This document shows, in pieces, positions 1-8,557 of a DNA stretch of 64,000 nucleotides. The DNA is taken from assembly GCF_001499675.1 (NCBI RefSeq), contig NZ_LN609302.1:898896-962895 (forward strand), in the 5' to 3' direction. The stretch comes from Acetobacter ghanensis (GTDB lineage: Bacteria > Pseudomonadota > Alphaproteobacteria > Acetobacterales > Acetobacteraceae). Each line of letters opens with the position of its first letter. Within the stretch, counting starts at the first letter, position 1. The translations under genes and the position numbers were made by a program. The notes beneath the pieces were generated by a model. That model was not told where the DNA came from, did not search any database, and worked only from the letters and a program-made list of their open reading frames with translations.

Positions 1-58
1 CGAACCTCTAACCCCCAGATTCGTAGTCTGGTGCTCTATCCAGTTGAGCTACGGGTGC
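1..58 (-). tRNA. tRNA-Arg(ACG), 3' part cut by the window edge
   Basis: Read on the minus strand, the 5' end starts with the acceptor half GCACCCG, followed by a D arm and the anticodon stem CCAGA/TCTGG enclosing the loop CTACGAA. The anticodon is therefore ACG, which is arginine. The T arm is cut off at base 1, so the 3' acceptor half and CCA are outside the window. Confidence 0.93.
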
Positions 59-129
59 GCCGTGAGGGGGTATTTAGCCGAGCATTCTGACTCCGGCAAC
101 CCCTAAATTTTGTTTTTTTGAAATTTTTT

Positions 130-576
130 CTAGTTTCGCCCCATAAAGTTATCCATCGGATGGTTCTCCGGGCGGCGGAGCGTAATGTGTGCCCGGCAGG
201 TGGGGGTGCCATAGACGCCTTCGAACGTGTCATCTACGGGGTGTGCCTCAAAAACCATTGGCAGGGTCTGCTTGCGAGCATCCTGCAAAATGAGCTGGGC
301 ATGGTAGTGCTGGCGTTCCTTGTTGGGGACGCCACGCAAAACAAGGTTACTTGTTTCGGGCACAAAAATCATTTTTGTCGGTTTGATCTGCATATAGGAC
401 AGACCCTGAGTCGGGCAGTCCCGGCCTTTGTCCGTTACCAGCGTACCAATCCACTCCCCATAAGGGTCGTTGGCGGCAGAGGTGGCTGCCTGCGCCGGAG
501 GGGGGCTATGCAGGCCTGTCCACCCCATAACCAATAGGGTGCAAAATCCCCATAGTTGTAAGCGCCTGTCTCGCAT
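130..576 (-). CDS. hypothetical secreted protein
   Basis: About 148 residues if translation begins at the internal ATG that gives MRDRRLQLWG. This start is chosen because a hydrophobic segment (LWGFCTLLVMGWTGL) and an AQAA cleavage site follow, forming a normal Sec signal peptide; an upstream in-frame ATG would add 19 residues before it. The mature part contains phrases such as GEWIGTLVTDKGRDCP and TMIFVPETSNL-like strands, suggesting a small beta-rich periplasmic domain with two cysteines. I do not recognise the family. It lies between tRNA-Arg and guaA and shares no obvious operon. Confidence 0.6.
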   Translation of the reverse strand: MRDRRLQLWGFCTLLVMGWTGLHSPPPAQAATSAANDPYGEWIGTLVTDKGRDCPTQGLSYMQIKPTKMIFVPETSNLVLRGVPNKERQHYHAQLILQDARKQTLPMVFEAHPVDDTFEGVYGTPTCRAHITLRRPENHPMDNFMGRN

Positions 577-802
577 TGTCAGCGTCTCCTGTGCCGTTGA
601 CCTGAATCTGGGATCATAAATGGGTTGTGGCAAGGGCGTGCAGATAACAGATTCAGGCTTTAATCTGGTTTTATAGGGTGACGAGTGCGCTGCATGGCTT
701 TATATCCGCTCTCATACTCATTAGCGGTGGGCCCAGAAGTTGTGTTGTCGCCACTGCACAAGAAAGCCAACCCTGACGCAGACCAGAAAGAACCATATAC
801 CC

Positions 803-2401
803 ATGTCCGATGCCGCTCAGCCCGCTTCACTCGTTGTGTTGGATGAAGCCTTGCACCATGACCGTATTCTGATTCTGGATTTTGGTAGTCAGGTCACACA
901 GCTGATTGCCCGCCGTGTGCGCGAAAGTGGCGTATATTGCGAAATCTGGCCATTTACGACGGACGCTGAAAAAATTCGCTCTTTTGCACCGCGTGGCATT
1001 ATTCTGTCCGGTGGGCCTGCAAGTGTGAATGGCCCGGATGCGCCCAGAATTCCCGATGTGGTGTTTGAGATGGCCGTGCCCGTTCTGGGTATCTGCTATG
1101 GCCAGCAGGCCATGTGCAAACAGTTGGGTGGTGAAGTCGAAAGTGGTGAACACCGCGAGTTCGGCCGTGCGTTTGTTGATATTGTAGAAGATTGCGCCCT
1201 GTTCCGTGGTGCATGGGCACGCGGTGGGCGCGAGCAGGTCTGGATGAGCCACGGGGACCGGGTAGTTGCCCTGCCGCCGGGCTTCCGCACTGTGGCAGTT
1301 AGTCAGGGTGCTCCATTTGCTGTTATCGCAGATGAGGGACGCCGCCTGTATGGTGTGCAGTTCCACCCCGAAGTGGTGCATACGCCACATGGTGCGGCTC
1401 TGCTGGAGAACTTTACGCATAATGTTGCGGGTTGCTCCGGGTCCTGGACCATGGCGGGTTTCCGTGAAATGGAAATTGCCCGTATTCGCAAGCAGGTTGG
1501 TTCTGGCAAGGTGATCTGTGGTCTGTCCGGTGGGGTGGACTCTTCTGTTGCCGCCGTGCTGATCCATGAGGCTATTGGTGAACAACTGACCTGCATTTTT
1601 GTGGATCACGGCATGCTCCGTGCCGGGGAGGCGGAAGACGTTATCAAAACCTTCCGTGGCCAGTTCAATATTCAGCTGATCCACCGGGATGCGTCCGATA
1701 TTTTCCTTGCCGCACTTGATGGCGTGACGGACCCGGAAATCAAACGCAAGACCATTGGTCGCCTGTTTGTGGAAGTGTTTGAGGAAGAAGCCGTCAAACT
1801 TGGAGGCGCGCAGTTCCTTGCGCAGGGCACGCTCTACCCGGATGTTATTGAAAGTGTCAGCTTTACGGGTGGACCGTCTGTTACCATCAAGTCTCATCAT
1901 AACGTTGGTGGGTTGCCCGAACGCATGAACATGCAGCTAGTCGAGCCGCTGCGTGAACTGTTTAAAGATGAAGTGCGTGATCTGGGGCGTGAACTCGGTA
2001 TTCCCGAAGTCATCGTTGGGCGGCATCCTTTCCCCGGTCCGGGTCTTGCCATTCGTATTCCTGGCAATATCACGCGGGAAAAGCTGGATCTGCTCCGTAA
2101 GGTCGATACCATCTTTTTGGAAGAAATTCGGTCAGCAGGTCTGTACGACGCCATCTGGCAGGCTTTTGCCGTGCTGCTGCCGGTCCGCACTGTTGGCGTG
2201 ATGGGCGATGGTCGTACTTACGATCAGGCTTGTGCACTCCGGGCTGTTACCAGCACGGATGGTATGACAGCAGATGTCTATCCGTTCGACATGAGCTTCC
2301 TGACAAAGGTGGCGGGGCGCATTGTGAACGAAGTGCGTGGTATTAACCGCGTCACTTACGACATTACGTCCAAACCCCCCGGCACCATTGAGTGGGAATA
2401 A
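803..2401 (+). CDS. guaA: GMP synthase (glutamine-hydrolysing)
   Basis: Converts XMP to GMP using ATP and glutamine, the last step of guanine nucleotide synthesis in the cytosol. The 532-residue protein has an N-terminal class I glutamine amidotransferase with the nucleophile in GICYGQQ (Cys about residue 98) and the FHPEVV His-Glu pair. An ATP-pyrophosphatase domain with the P-loop SGGVDSS (about residue 240) follows, then the C-terminal dimerisation domain ending KPPGTIEWE. The ATG at 803 is preferred over an upstream in-frame ATG at 740 because the family homology starts just after it. A stem-loop with a T run follows, so it is probably monocistronic. Confidence 0.98.
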   Translation: MSDAAQPASLVVLDEALHHDRILILDFGSQVTQLIARRVRESGVYCEIWPFTTDAEKIRSFAPRGIILSGGPASVNGPDAPRIPDVVFEMAVPVLGICYGQQAMCKQLGGEVESGEHREFGRAFVDIVEDCALFRGAWARGGREQVWMSHGDRVVALPPGFRTVAVSQGAPFAVIADEGRRLYGVQFHPEVVHTPHGAALLENFTHNVAGCSGSWTMAGFREMEIARIRKQVGSGKVICGLSGGVDSSVAAVLIHEAIGEQLTCIFVDHGMLRAGEAEDVIKTFRGQFNIQLIHRDASDIFLAALDGVTDPEIKRKTIGRLFVEVFEEEAVKLGGAQFLAQGTLYPDVIESVSFTGGPSVTIKSHHNVGGLPERMNMQLVEPLRELFKDEVRDLGRELGIPEVIVGRHPFPGPGLAIRIPGNITREKLDLLRKVDTIFLEEIRSAGLYDAIWQAFAVLLPVRTVGVMGDGRTYDQACALRAVTSTDGMTADVYPFDMSFLTKVAGRIVNEVRGINRVTYDITSKPPGTIEWE

Positions 2402-2435
2402 GCCGCAAGGCTGTTAAGGACGGCTGAATAGGTTA

Positions 2436-2474
2436 AAAACAGGGTGTATCCTTTATGGTGCACCCTGTTTTTTT
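2436..2474 (+). terminator. rho-independent terminator of guaA
   Basis: The inverted repeat AACAGGGTG / CACCCTGTT is followed directly by a run of T. It sits about 35 bases after the guaA stop and ahead of the convergent methyltransferase gene. Confidence 0.85.
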
Positions 2475-2504
2475 ATGGGTATGAATAACTGACAGGCAAA
2501 ATAA

Positions 2505-3233
2505 TTAAGATTTTTGCCGGCAAATAAAAATCACTGAAAACGAAAGTGTTTTGGGGAGCCAGTCAAACGGGTTGGTATGGGTTTCCGTTATAGGCATATT
2601 ATGGCGGATGGTCTGTGCGAGCCATCGCCAGTCGAACCCTTTATGGCCGATGCCGTGTGTTTCCACTTTATCCAGATTGAAGAGCCCCGCGTGTAGGGTT
2701 TCCCTCCATTTGTACTCCTTGTGCCGCATGTAGCCCGTAAGGAGTGACCCAATATTTTTAAGAAAAACAATAGGGCCAACTTCATTTGGGACAGAACACA
2801 TAAAAGCAGCAGGTTTTGCTCGTGCTATGTGTTCAATAAGTCGGACAACAATACTTTCGGGAATATGTTCGAGGGACTCCAGTGCAATAATAACATCCAC
2901 ATTCTGGAGTTCATTGTAGTGATTTGTCACCGAGTCATGAATTATTCTAAAATTACTGTATTTTGAATATCTTGCCTTGGCAGTTCGCACCAGTTCCTCG
3001 TCAAGGTCGATGCCCACATAGTCAATATTAAAACGGGACTGCAGCACATCAAAAGCCTTGGCATGTGCACAACCAATATCGACAACCTTTAAAGGTCTGG
3101 ATGGGTTTTTGAGGGAGAGGTCATTAAATAAAGCAATTAAATGCTTGTATCGGGTGCCATGTAGGCGTGAAACGAGTGGGTTGAAATTCTGGATTTTTTC
3201 GTAACGTGTTAAATTCGTCTCTGGCTTCTTCAT
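2505..3233 (-). CDS. class I SAM-dependent methyltransferase, substrate unknown
   Basis: A 242-residue protein with the SAM-binding motif I VVDIGCAHAK (about residue 50), an acidic residue at the end of strand 2 (YVGIDLDEE) and a motif IV region DVIIALESLEHIPE, as in Methyltransf_11/23-type enzymes. The ATG at 3233 follows a TTG that would add one residue. Base composition is clearly richer in A and T than in guaA or the cysteine synthase gene, and codon use differs, which suggests horizontal acquisition. The substrate cannot be told from sequence; small molecules or surface glycan/lipid precursors are usual for this class. It stands alone between guaA and a small membrane protein gene. Confidence 0.8.
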   Translation of the reverse strand: MKKPETNLTRYEKIQNFNPLVSRLHGTRYKHLIALFNDLSLKNPSRPLKVVDIGCAHAKAFDVLQSRFNIDYVGIDLDEELVRTAKARYSKYSNFRIIHDSVTNHYNELQNVDVIIALESLEHIPESIVVRLIEHIARAKPAAFMCSVPNEVGPIVFLKNIGSLLTGYMRHKEYKWRETLHAGLFNLDKVETHGIGHKGFDWRWLAQTIRHNMPITETHTNPFDWLPKTLSFSVIFICRQKS

Positions 3234-3297
3234 CAAAACATCTTTGAATCACTATAGCTGTGTCAGTAACGCTCAATATCGGGAGCGATGAATGTCA

Positions 3298-3519
3298 TTA
3301 TGAGCATTCTTTGCGGGGAGGGCGGTTGTGCCAGTCTATGCTGACATCGGACAGCCACAGCGTTAGGGCGGAGACAACCAGCCAGAGAAGGCCGGGGAAA
3401 ATATTCAAGTCCTGAATAACAACAACGCCAATACAAAACGCCGCAATGGAAATAGTCAGGTTAATAATGCAGCAGAAGACCGCTATGGGCCAACTTTTGG
3501 GGAGACCGGGTTTTGCCAT
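3298..3519 (-). CDS. small two-helix membrane protein, unknown
   Basis: A 73-residue protein with two hydrophobic stretches (about residues 10-32, WPIAVFCCIINLTISIAAF, and 38-57, LNIFPGLLWLVVSALTLWL) and a basic C-terminus ending NRPPRKECS. A purine-rich GAAGAG precedes the ATG. I do not recognise a family. It lies upstream of the methyltransferase on the same strand with a 64-base gap, so joint transcription is possible. Confidence 0.5.
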   Translation of the reverse strand: MAKPGLPKSWPIAVFCCIINLTISIAAFCIGVVVIQDLNIFPGLLWLVVSALTLWLSDVSIDWHNRPPRKECS

Positions 3520-3624
3520 TGCTCTTCACGCCTGAAAACTGGTGCGTGCTCCCTGAACGAGGAATAAAACAAACTGATATTCAGGACTGTTCTGCAAAAC
3601 CATAACACTCCTGAATATTATGGG

Positions 3625-3667
3625 GCATGGCAGAAAGGAGCTTGTGACAGACCCCTTTTTGCCATGC
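3625..3667 (-). terminator. stem-loop after cysteine synthase gene
   Basis: An imperfect long inverted repeat (GCATGGCA...TGCCATGC extended through A/G-rich and C/T-rich arms) lies just after the cysteine synthase stop codon. It lacks a strong T run on the minus strand, so termination is inferred from the fold alone. Confidence 0.4.
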
Positions 3668-3678
3668 TGTTTAACACC

Positions 3679-4719
3679 TTACTGATCAAGCCAAGGTGCG
3701 ACTGGCAGATTTTTTTCACGTAGGAAGGTCGGGTTGAACAGTTTGGATTCATACCGGGCCCCACCGTCGGCCAGAATGGTGACAATCCTATGGCCCGGGC
3801 CAAGCTTGCGGGCCGTACGGATGGCTGCCGCCACGTTAATGCCCGAAGACCCACCAACAGAAATGCCTTCCTCACCCAGCAGGCTGTAAATAACGTCCAG
3901 AGCCTCGGGGTCGGGAATACGCTCTGCATCGTCAATTGGCGCGCCTTCAAGGTTTCCAGTCACGCGGGACTGGCCAATACCTTCGGTAATGGAAGACCCC
4001 GCTACGGACAGGTCATTCTCCTTCACCCAGCCGTAAAGACCAGAGCCTTCAGGGTCGGCCAGCACAATATGGGGTGCTTTGGCGTTGTCCCGTCGTGCGG
4101 CATCATGCAGGCCGAGTGCTGTGCCAGCCAGTGTGCCGCCCGTGCCACATGCACAGGTAAAGGCATCGACTTTACCGCCCATCTGCTGCCAGATTTCCTG
4201 CGCAGTCGTGGCGCGGTGGCCCTCGCGGTTGGCGGTGTTGTCAAACTGGTTGGCCCATACCCACCCGTTTTCTTCCGACAGGCGGCGCGAAACATGCACA
4301 TAATTGCCGGGGTCTCGGTAGGGCTTGGCGGGCACAAGGCGCAGGTCTGCACCGATCATGCGTAGGAACCCAATTTTTTCACGGCTTTGCGTTTCGGGCA
4401 TAACGATAACGCATTTATAGCCCCGTGCATTGGCAACCAATGTAAGGCCAATGCCGGTGTTGCCTGCCGTGCCTTCCACAATGGTGCCACCGGGTTTGAG
4501 CACACCGCGGCGCTCTGCGTCCTCAATAATGGCAAGGGCCGCACGGTCCTTTACGGAGCCGCCGGGGTTCATGAATTCTGCCTTGCCGTAAATCTGGCAA
4601 CCCGTTGCCTCAGACGCCTTGCGCAGCAGAATAAGGGGGGTTCCGCCAACGGCACCCGGCATGTCGGGGGAGAGTGAGGTCCAGCCGGGGTTGGTGGAGG
4701 TCGCTGCGCATTCGGTCAT
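3679..4719 (-). CDS. cysK: cysteine synthase family PLP enzyme
   Basis: A 346-residue fold-type II PLP enzyme that most likely makes cysteine from O-acetylserine and sulfide. The PLP lysine lies in GGSVKDRAAL (Lys57), the phosphate-binding loop is CGTGGTLAG, and the substrate loop is EGTAGNTGIG. The C-terminal GGSSGINVAAA also matches the family. It is 25-30 residues longer than classical CysK, as in the longer bacterial/fungal branch. The ATG at 4719 (MTECAATS) has an AGGGAA ribosome site, which an in-frame start five codons earlier lacks. Cystathionine beta-synthase-like activity is possible but no CBS domain is present. Confidence 0.88.
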   Translation of the reverse strand: MTECAATSTNPGWTSLSPDMPGAVGGTPLILLRKASEATGCQIYGKAEFMNPGGSVKDRAALAIIEDAERRGVLKPGGTIVEGTAGNTGIGLTLVANARGYKCVIVMPETQSREKIGFLRMIGADLRLVPAKPYRDPGNYVHVSRRLSEENGWVWANQFDNTANREGHRATTAQEIWQQMGGKVDAFTCACGTGGTLAGTALGLHDAARRDNAKAPHIVLADPEGSGLYGWVKENDLSVAGSSITEGIGQSRVTGNLEGAPIDDAERIPDPEALDVIYSLLGEEGISVGGSSGINVAAAIRTARKLGPGHRIVTILADGGARYESKLFNPTFLREKNLPVAPWLDQ

Positions 4720-4782
4720 CTCTATTCCCTGCATATTAGGATCAGGTCGGGCGGCTGGACTGGTATGTTCTGGGCAGAACCT

Positions 4783-5676
4783 CTACCTGCCTGCGTCCGG
4801 TTCTTCTTGTGCATCGTATAGCACTTCCAAAACTGCGCACCAAGGATAGCGTGGGTCATAGCTTTGCCCGGCAGGGCTTGCCAGCCGCCCCTGCTCATCC
4901 GTGGGAACATGGGTCAGTGCCACGGCATCATCAATATTACCGCCAATAATGCTGATCTGGTGCCCAAAGGGCGGTCCATTCTGGCCTGTGGCTACCACAT
5001 AGCCGCAATGCGCGGGGAATCCATAAGAGGTTGGCAGGCTTGAGTAACGGATTGTCAGCTTGCTGCGCCCACGCGCAACACAAACCAGATCCCCTGCCTG
5101 AGGCGTATAGGATGCAGGGTCCCGTGCCCGCAGAATGGGAGACTGGCCGGAGGCGGCCGCATTAATGTAGGTCGAATGGTTGGGGGAGTAGGGGAAGCGG
5201 TCATTCGCCCCCGCAACCCGCATGACGTAGGAGATGAATGCGGCAGACCATGCAAAAAAGCCGTCATGCACAAAGTCCGTCAACTGGCCGTCGGCGTTAT
5301 GTTTGCCGCTCCAGGAGACCTCGGTCATGCTGGGGTCCATGCCAATCCACCAGTATTCTCCCACGCGTTGCCACAAGCCGGGTGCGCGTTCGGGTTTGAC
5401 GGCGGCAACCTGTGGCTCTGGTCGCTGTTCGGGGTCATCGTCGTTGACCGGGCTGCCAAACATGCGCCATTCGCGCATGGCAATGGCTACGACGTCCTGC
5501 CGGTTGAAGGGTTCAAAATTGCGCGTGGCAAAGTCCGGCACATGGCTGTTGAAACCATAGGTGCTTGAAGTGCCTCCATCGTGGGAGGAGCCTCGCCGGC
5601 CCCCGTTGTGGGGCTGGGAGGTGCAGGCCGCCAGACACACAGGTGCCAGAAGGGCCACAGTCAGCTTGCGTGGCAT
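4783..5676 (-). CDS. DUF2272 domain lipoprotein
   Basis: About 297 residues. The start at 5676 (MPRKLTVALL) has GGAG eight bases upstream and gives a lipoprotein signal ending LAAC, so the protein is probably anchored in an envelope membrane. The remainder matches DUF2272: DVVAIAMREWRMFGSP, EVSWSGKHNADGQLTDF, then FAWSAAFISYVMRVAG with the Ser/Cys-like turn, and a later PAHCGYVV segment. This domain is thought to adopt an NlpC/CHAP-like fold, so a cell-wall hydrolase role is possible but unproven. The neighbours give no further hint. Confidence 0.8.
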   Translation of the reverse strand: MPRKLTVALLAPVCLAACTSQPHNGGRRGSSHDGGTSSTYGFNSHVPDFATRNFEPFNRQDVVAIAMREWRMFGSPVNDDDPEQRPEPQVAAVKPERAPGLWQRVGEYWWIGMDPSMTEVSWSGKHNADGQLTDFVHDGFFAWSAAFISYVMRVAGANDRFPYSPNHSTYINAAASGQSPILRARDPASYTPQAGDLVCVARGRSKLTIRYSSLPTSYGFPAHCGYVVATGQNGPPFGHQISIIGGNIDDAVALTHVPTDEQGRLASPAGQSYDPRYPWCAVLEVLYDAQEEPDAGR

Positions 5677-5840
5677 CTTGTCTCCATACCAGAACAGGAC
5701 TTCCGGCAGCCGGGCCAGCAGCCCGGTCACCGTGAATAATGAAAAGCCCTACGCTAAGGAATAGGCGTCCTTTATGGAGGGTGGAAGGGGTTTTATGCCC
5801 CAGCTGCCCTGTGGTCCTCTTTTTTGTGCACTCAGTTCCG

Positions 5841-6329
5841 TTAAGCGTCCACAGTAATGCTGGCGGTGCGGGCCTGAACACAACGGATGGCATCCGCAGG
5901 AGCCAGTTCCACAACAAGGCCTCTGCCGCCACCATTGATGTACAGCTTGTCCAGCTCAAGAATGCTCTGGTCAAAAACAACGGGCACAGTGGTGCGGGCA
6001 CCAAAAGGACTGATGCCACCAACCTGAAAACCGGTCAGGGCTTCGGCTTTTTCCGCGCCCAGCATCCGGGCATTACGGCCGCCAAACAGGGCCGCCACTT
6101 TTTTAAGGTCCATTTTCAAATGCACAGGGATGGCGGTGCACACGACCTGCTTTTTGTCGATTTCGACCATCAGGGTTTTAAAAACCTTTTCCTGATCAAT
6201 GCCGATTCCAGCAGCGGCGTGTAGGCCAATTTTGCCGGGATCGGAGACGTAATCATAATCATGCATGGTAAAAGGCACGCCGTGGGCGGCCAGAAAATGC
6301 GTTGTTGGTGTTTCAAGAGTGTCTGACAT
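5841..6329 (-). CDS. YbaK/ProRS-associated aminoacyl-tRNA deacylase
   Basis: A 162-residue single-domain protein of the YbaK/EbsC family, which hydrolyses mischarged Cys- or Ala-tRNA(Pro). Visible family features are the invariant lysine region EKVFKTLMVEID, the central TAIPVHLKMDLKKVAALFG helix, and the glycine-rich GFQVGGISPFG loop. The ATG at 6329 (MSDTLETPTT) is preceded by AAAGAGA; earlier in-frame starts have no family similarity. It ends next to the DUF2272 gene on the same strand and starts 33 bases after mtnA, so it may be transcribed with mtnA. Confidence 0.9.
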   Translation of the reverse strand: MSDTLETPTTHFLAAHGVPFTMHDYDYVSDPGKIGLHAAAGIGIDQEKVFKTLMVEIDKKQVVCTAIPVHLKMDLKKVAALFGGRNARMLGAEKAEALTGFQVGGISPFGARTTVPVVFDQSILELDKLYINGGGRGLVVELAPADAIRCVQARTASITVDA

Positions 6330-6361
6330 AACAAGTCTCTTTCCAGATGAAGTGTATGGTC

Positions 6362-7459
6362 TCATCCCTGTTCGGGAAAAAGAGAGCGCAGACCTTCCGG
6401 GGTAGCCGGGCAGCAACCTTTTTCCGTTATCAGTCCGGTTACAAGGCGGGCGGGTGTTACGTCAAATGCCGGGTTGGCGGCCTGGCTGCCATCGGGCGTG
6501 ATCTGCACACGGCTGAGCTGCCCATTGTCATCCCGCCCGTTAATGTGGGTAATTTCTGTTCCCGATCGTTCTTCAATAGGAATTTCGCGGAGCCCATCTG
6601 CCACGCGCCAGTCAATGGTGGTGGAGGGCAATGCAACCCAGAAGGACACATTATTGTCCTGTGCCGCTAGAGCCTTGAGATAGGTGCCAATTTTATTGGC
6701 AACATCGGCATTGCGCGTTACGCGGTCAGTGCCAACAATAACAATGTCCACCAGCCCATGTTGCATCAGGTGGCCACCAGCATTGTCCGCAATAACGGTA
6801 TGGGGCACGCCGTGGCTTCCCAGCTCCCATGCGGTCAGGGCGGCCCCCTGGTTGCGGGGGCGTGTTTCATCAACCCACACGTGCACGTTCAGCCCTTCAT
6901 CATGCGCCATGTAAATAGGGGCAAGGGCGGTGCCCCAGTCCACCGTGGCAATCCAGCCTGCATTGCAGTGGGTCAGAATGTTGATTTTGTCATTCTTGCC
7001 GCGTTGTGCGGCCAGTGTGCGCAGAAGTTCCAGCCCGTGCCGCCCAATGGCTTCGTTCTGGGCGGCATCTTCATCGCAGATGCGGCCAGCTTCGGCATAG
7101 GCTGCGGCCACCCGCTCGGTTGGGGGGAGGGGGCGCAGGTGTTTGAGCATTCTTTCAATCGCCCAGCGCAGATTTATGGCCGTGGGGCGTGTGGCGGCCA
7201 GCATGGTAGCCTGCTGTTCCAATGCTGTATCGGAACTGTCCGCGCGTAGCGCCAGTGCCAGCCCGTAAGCGGCAACCGCTCCAATAAGAGGGGCACCACG
7301 CACCTGCATGGTTTTGATGGCATGAGCAACCTGCTCTGGCGTGGTAAGCTGGAGAATATCCAGTGCAAAGGGCAGCCGCGTCTGGTCAAAAATATGCACG
7401 GACCAGCCGTCTTTTTCATCAACCCATACGCTACGGTAAGGTGTGCCGTTGATTTTCAT
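6362..7459 (-). CDS. mtnA: methylthioribose-1-phosphate isomerase
   Basis: A 365-residue eIF2B-related enzyme that isomerises 5-methylthioribose-1-phosphate to the ribulose form in the methionine salvage pathway. Family signatures are RGAPLIGAVAAYG near residue 55, the catalytic cysteine in LTHCNAG, and the catalytic aspartate in GTDRVTRNADVANKIGTY. Length is normal for MtnA. No mtnK, mtnB, mtnC or mtnD lies nearby, so the remaining salvage steps are either elsewhere or served by a shunt. Confidence 0.96.
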   Translation of the reverse strand: MKINGTPYRSVWVDEKDGWSVHIFDQTRLPFALDILQLTTPEQVAHAIKTMQVRGAPLIGAVAAYGLALALRADSSDTALEQQATMLAATRPTAINLRWAIERMLKHLRPLPPTERVAAAYAEAGRICDEDAAQNEAIGRHGLELLRTLAAQRGKNDKINILTHCNAGWIATVDWGTALAPIYMAHDEGLNVHVWVDETRPRNQGAALTAWELGSHGVPHTVIADNAGGHLMQHGLVDIVIVGTDRVTRNADVANKIGTYLKALAAQDNNVSFWVALPSTTIDWRVADGLREIPIEERSGTEITHINGRDDNGQLSRVQITPDGSQAANPAFDVTPARLVTGLITEKGCCPATPEGLRSLFPEQG

Positions 7460-7782
7460 GCCAAGGATTCCTGATGACGGAAGGTAAAAAGGTCTCCCTG
7501 ATCATAGGGTTTCTTTGGTCGGGGGGGCAATATCTCCATGCCATGACAGTTTTGCGAACATGAGTAGAACATATAATAGGTAATGATTGGAACAGTCCGG
7601 TCTATTCTTGAAAAGATGAGAGTATTTTTTTGCATTTTCGTTGAGTTTTGTTATGTAGAGGGAGAAATAGGCATGTAGTCTGATATTGCGGGCCATGCCG
7701 GGAACGGGTTCGTTTTTCTATTTTTGGAAAGATTGTTTTATCTTCTTGAATTTTTAAAAGAAGGTAAAAAAGGGATACAGTA
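7460..7782. other. 323-base intergenic region, AT-rich toward the right
   Basis: Contains no convincing gene. A 64-codon minus-strand reading frame here has no ribosome site and no recognisable protein. The right half is rich in A and T and presumably holds the promoter of the histone-like gene that starts at 7783; GGATACAG-type purine sequence directly precedes its ATG. Confidence 0.6.
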
Positions 7783-8481
7783 ATGAGTGAGACAAAGAAG
7801 AGCCGCAAGGCTGTTGCAGGTAAACGTACGCCGGCCCGTGCCGCGGCTGTTTCTGCCCCCAAAAAACGTGCGGTACGGGCAAAACAGGAAGTTGTAGAAG
7901 AAATTTTTGAAGTGGAAGAACCGGCTCCCGCTCCACGCAAGACACGCCAGTCCGCAACCGCGCGGAAAAGCACAAAGGTGGAAAAGGCACCCCGTGTCAC
8001 CGCAGCCAGAAAAACCAGAAAAGCCGCTGCTGTAGCTGCTCCTGTGGAAGAGGTCACCAAGCCCGCACGGCGCACAAAAGCACAGGCAGCCGCTACCCCG
8101 GCTAAAACAACCCGCGCAGCAGGCAAGGCGGTAAAAGCGACCACTCGCACCACCCGTGCCAAAGCAGTTGTGGCTGAGCCAGAAGTTGTGAAGGTGGCTC
8201 CCACCCGTGGGCGTAAGCCAGCACGCAAGGCTGTGGTAGAAGCTCCGGCTCCTGTTAAACCCGCAACAAAAACGACGCGCAAGCGGGCTGCCAAAACGAC
8301 AGAAGTGGAAAGCACCAAGCATCTGTCCGCCGTTGAAAAACTGCGTATTGTGCAAGAGCGCCGCCGCCGTAAACGTTATGAACGTCTGGCAGCAGAGGCT
8401 GTGGCAGAAGCAGAAAAAGCCGCTCCGGCCCGTAAGCGCAAGGCAACGACAACACGCCGTCCCCGCGCGACAAAAGCTTAA
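7783..8481 (+). CDS. histone H1-like, Lys/Arg/Ala-rich DNA-binding protein
   Basis: The 232-residue protein is built almost entirely from Ala, Lys, Arg, Thr and Val, with repeated short units such as ARKT, KTTR and GRKPARK. This composition resembles the C-terminal tail of eukaryotic histone H1 and bacterial H1-like nucleoid proteins. One acidic patch (VVEEIFEVEEPAP, about residues 37-50) interrupts the basic tail, and the last 60 residues (EKLRIVQERRRRKRYERLAAEA) look helical. It is predicted to bind DNA or RNA non-specifically. It stands alone, followed by a strong terminator. Confidence 0.8.
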   Translation: MSETKKSRKAVAGKRTPARAAAVSAPKKRAVRAKQEVVEEIFEVEEPAPAPRKTRQSATARKSTKVEKAPRVTAARKTRKAAAVAAPVEEVTKPARRTKAQAAATPAKTTRAAGKAVKATTRTTRAKAVVAEPEVVKVAPTRGRKPARKAVVEAPAPVKPATKTTRKRAAKTTEVESTKHLSAVEKLRIVQERRRRKRYERLAAEAVAEAEKAAPARKRKATTTRRPRATKA

Positions 8482-8498
8482 GTTTTAAACGGCTTGAG

Positions 8499-8549
8499 AA
8501 TGCAGGCATGGTCTGACCCATAAAGTGGTCGGCCATGCCTGCATTTTTT
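8499..8549 (+). terminator. rho-independent terminator
   Basis: Inverted repeat AATGCAGGCATGG / CCATGCCTGCATT with a following T run, between the histone-like gene and the convergent asparaginase gene. The stem is symmetrical and AATG on the left gives CATT on the right, so it could serve both strands. Confidence 0.88.
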
Positions 8550-8557
8550 ATTTTGGT

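Noticed and set aside
827..1900. 357-codon minus-strand reading frame opposite guaA
   Set aside because: It lies wholly inside guaA on the other strand, has no ribosome site, and its protein has no family pattern; it is a by-product of GC-rich coding sequence.
7502..7696. 64-codon minus-strand reading frame in the mtnA/histone-like gap
   Set aside because: No ribosome site, no helix or domain, and AT-rich composition; nothing supports translation.
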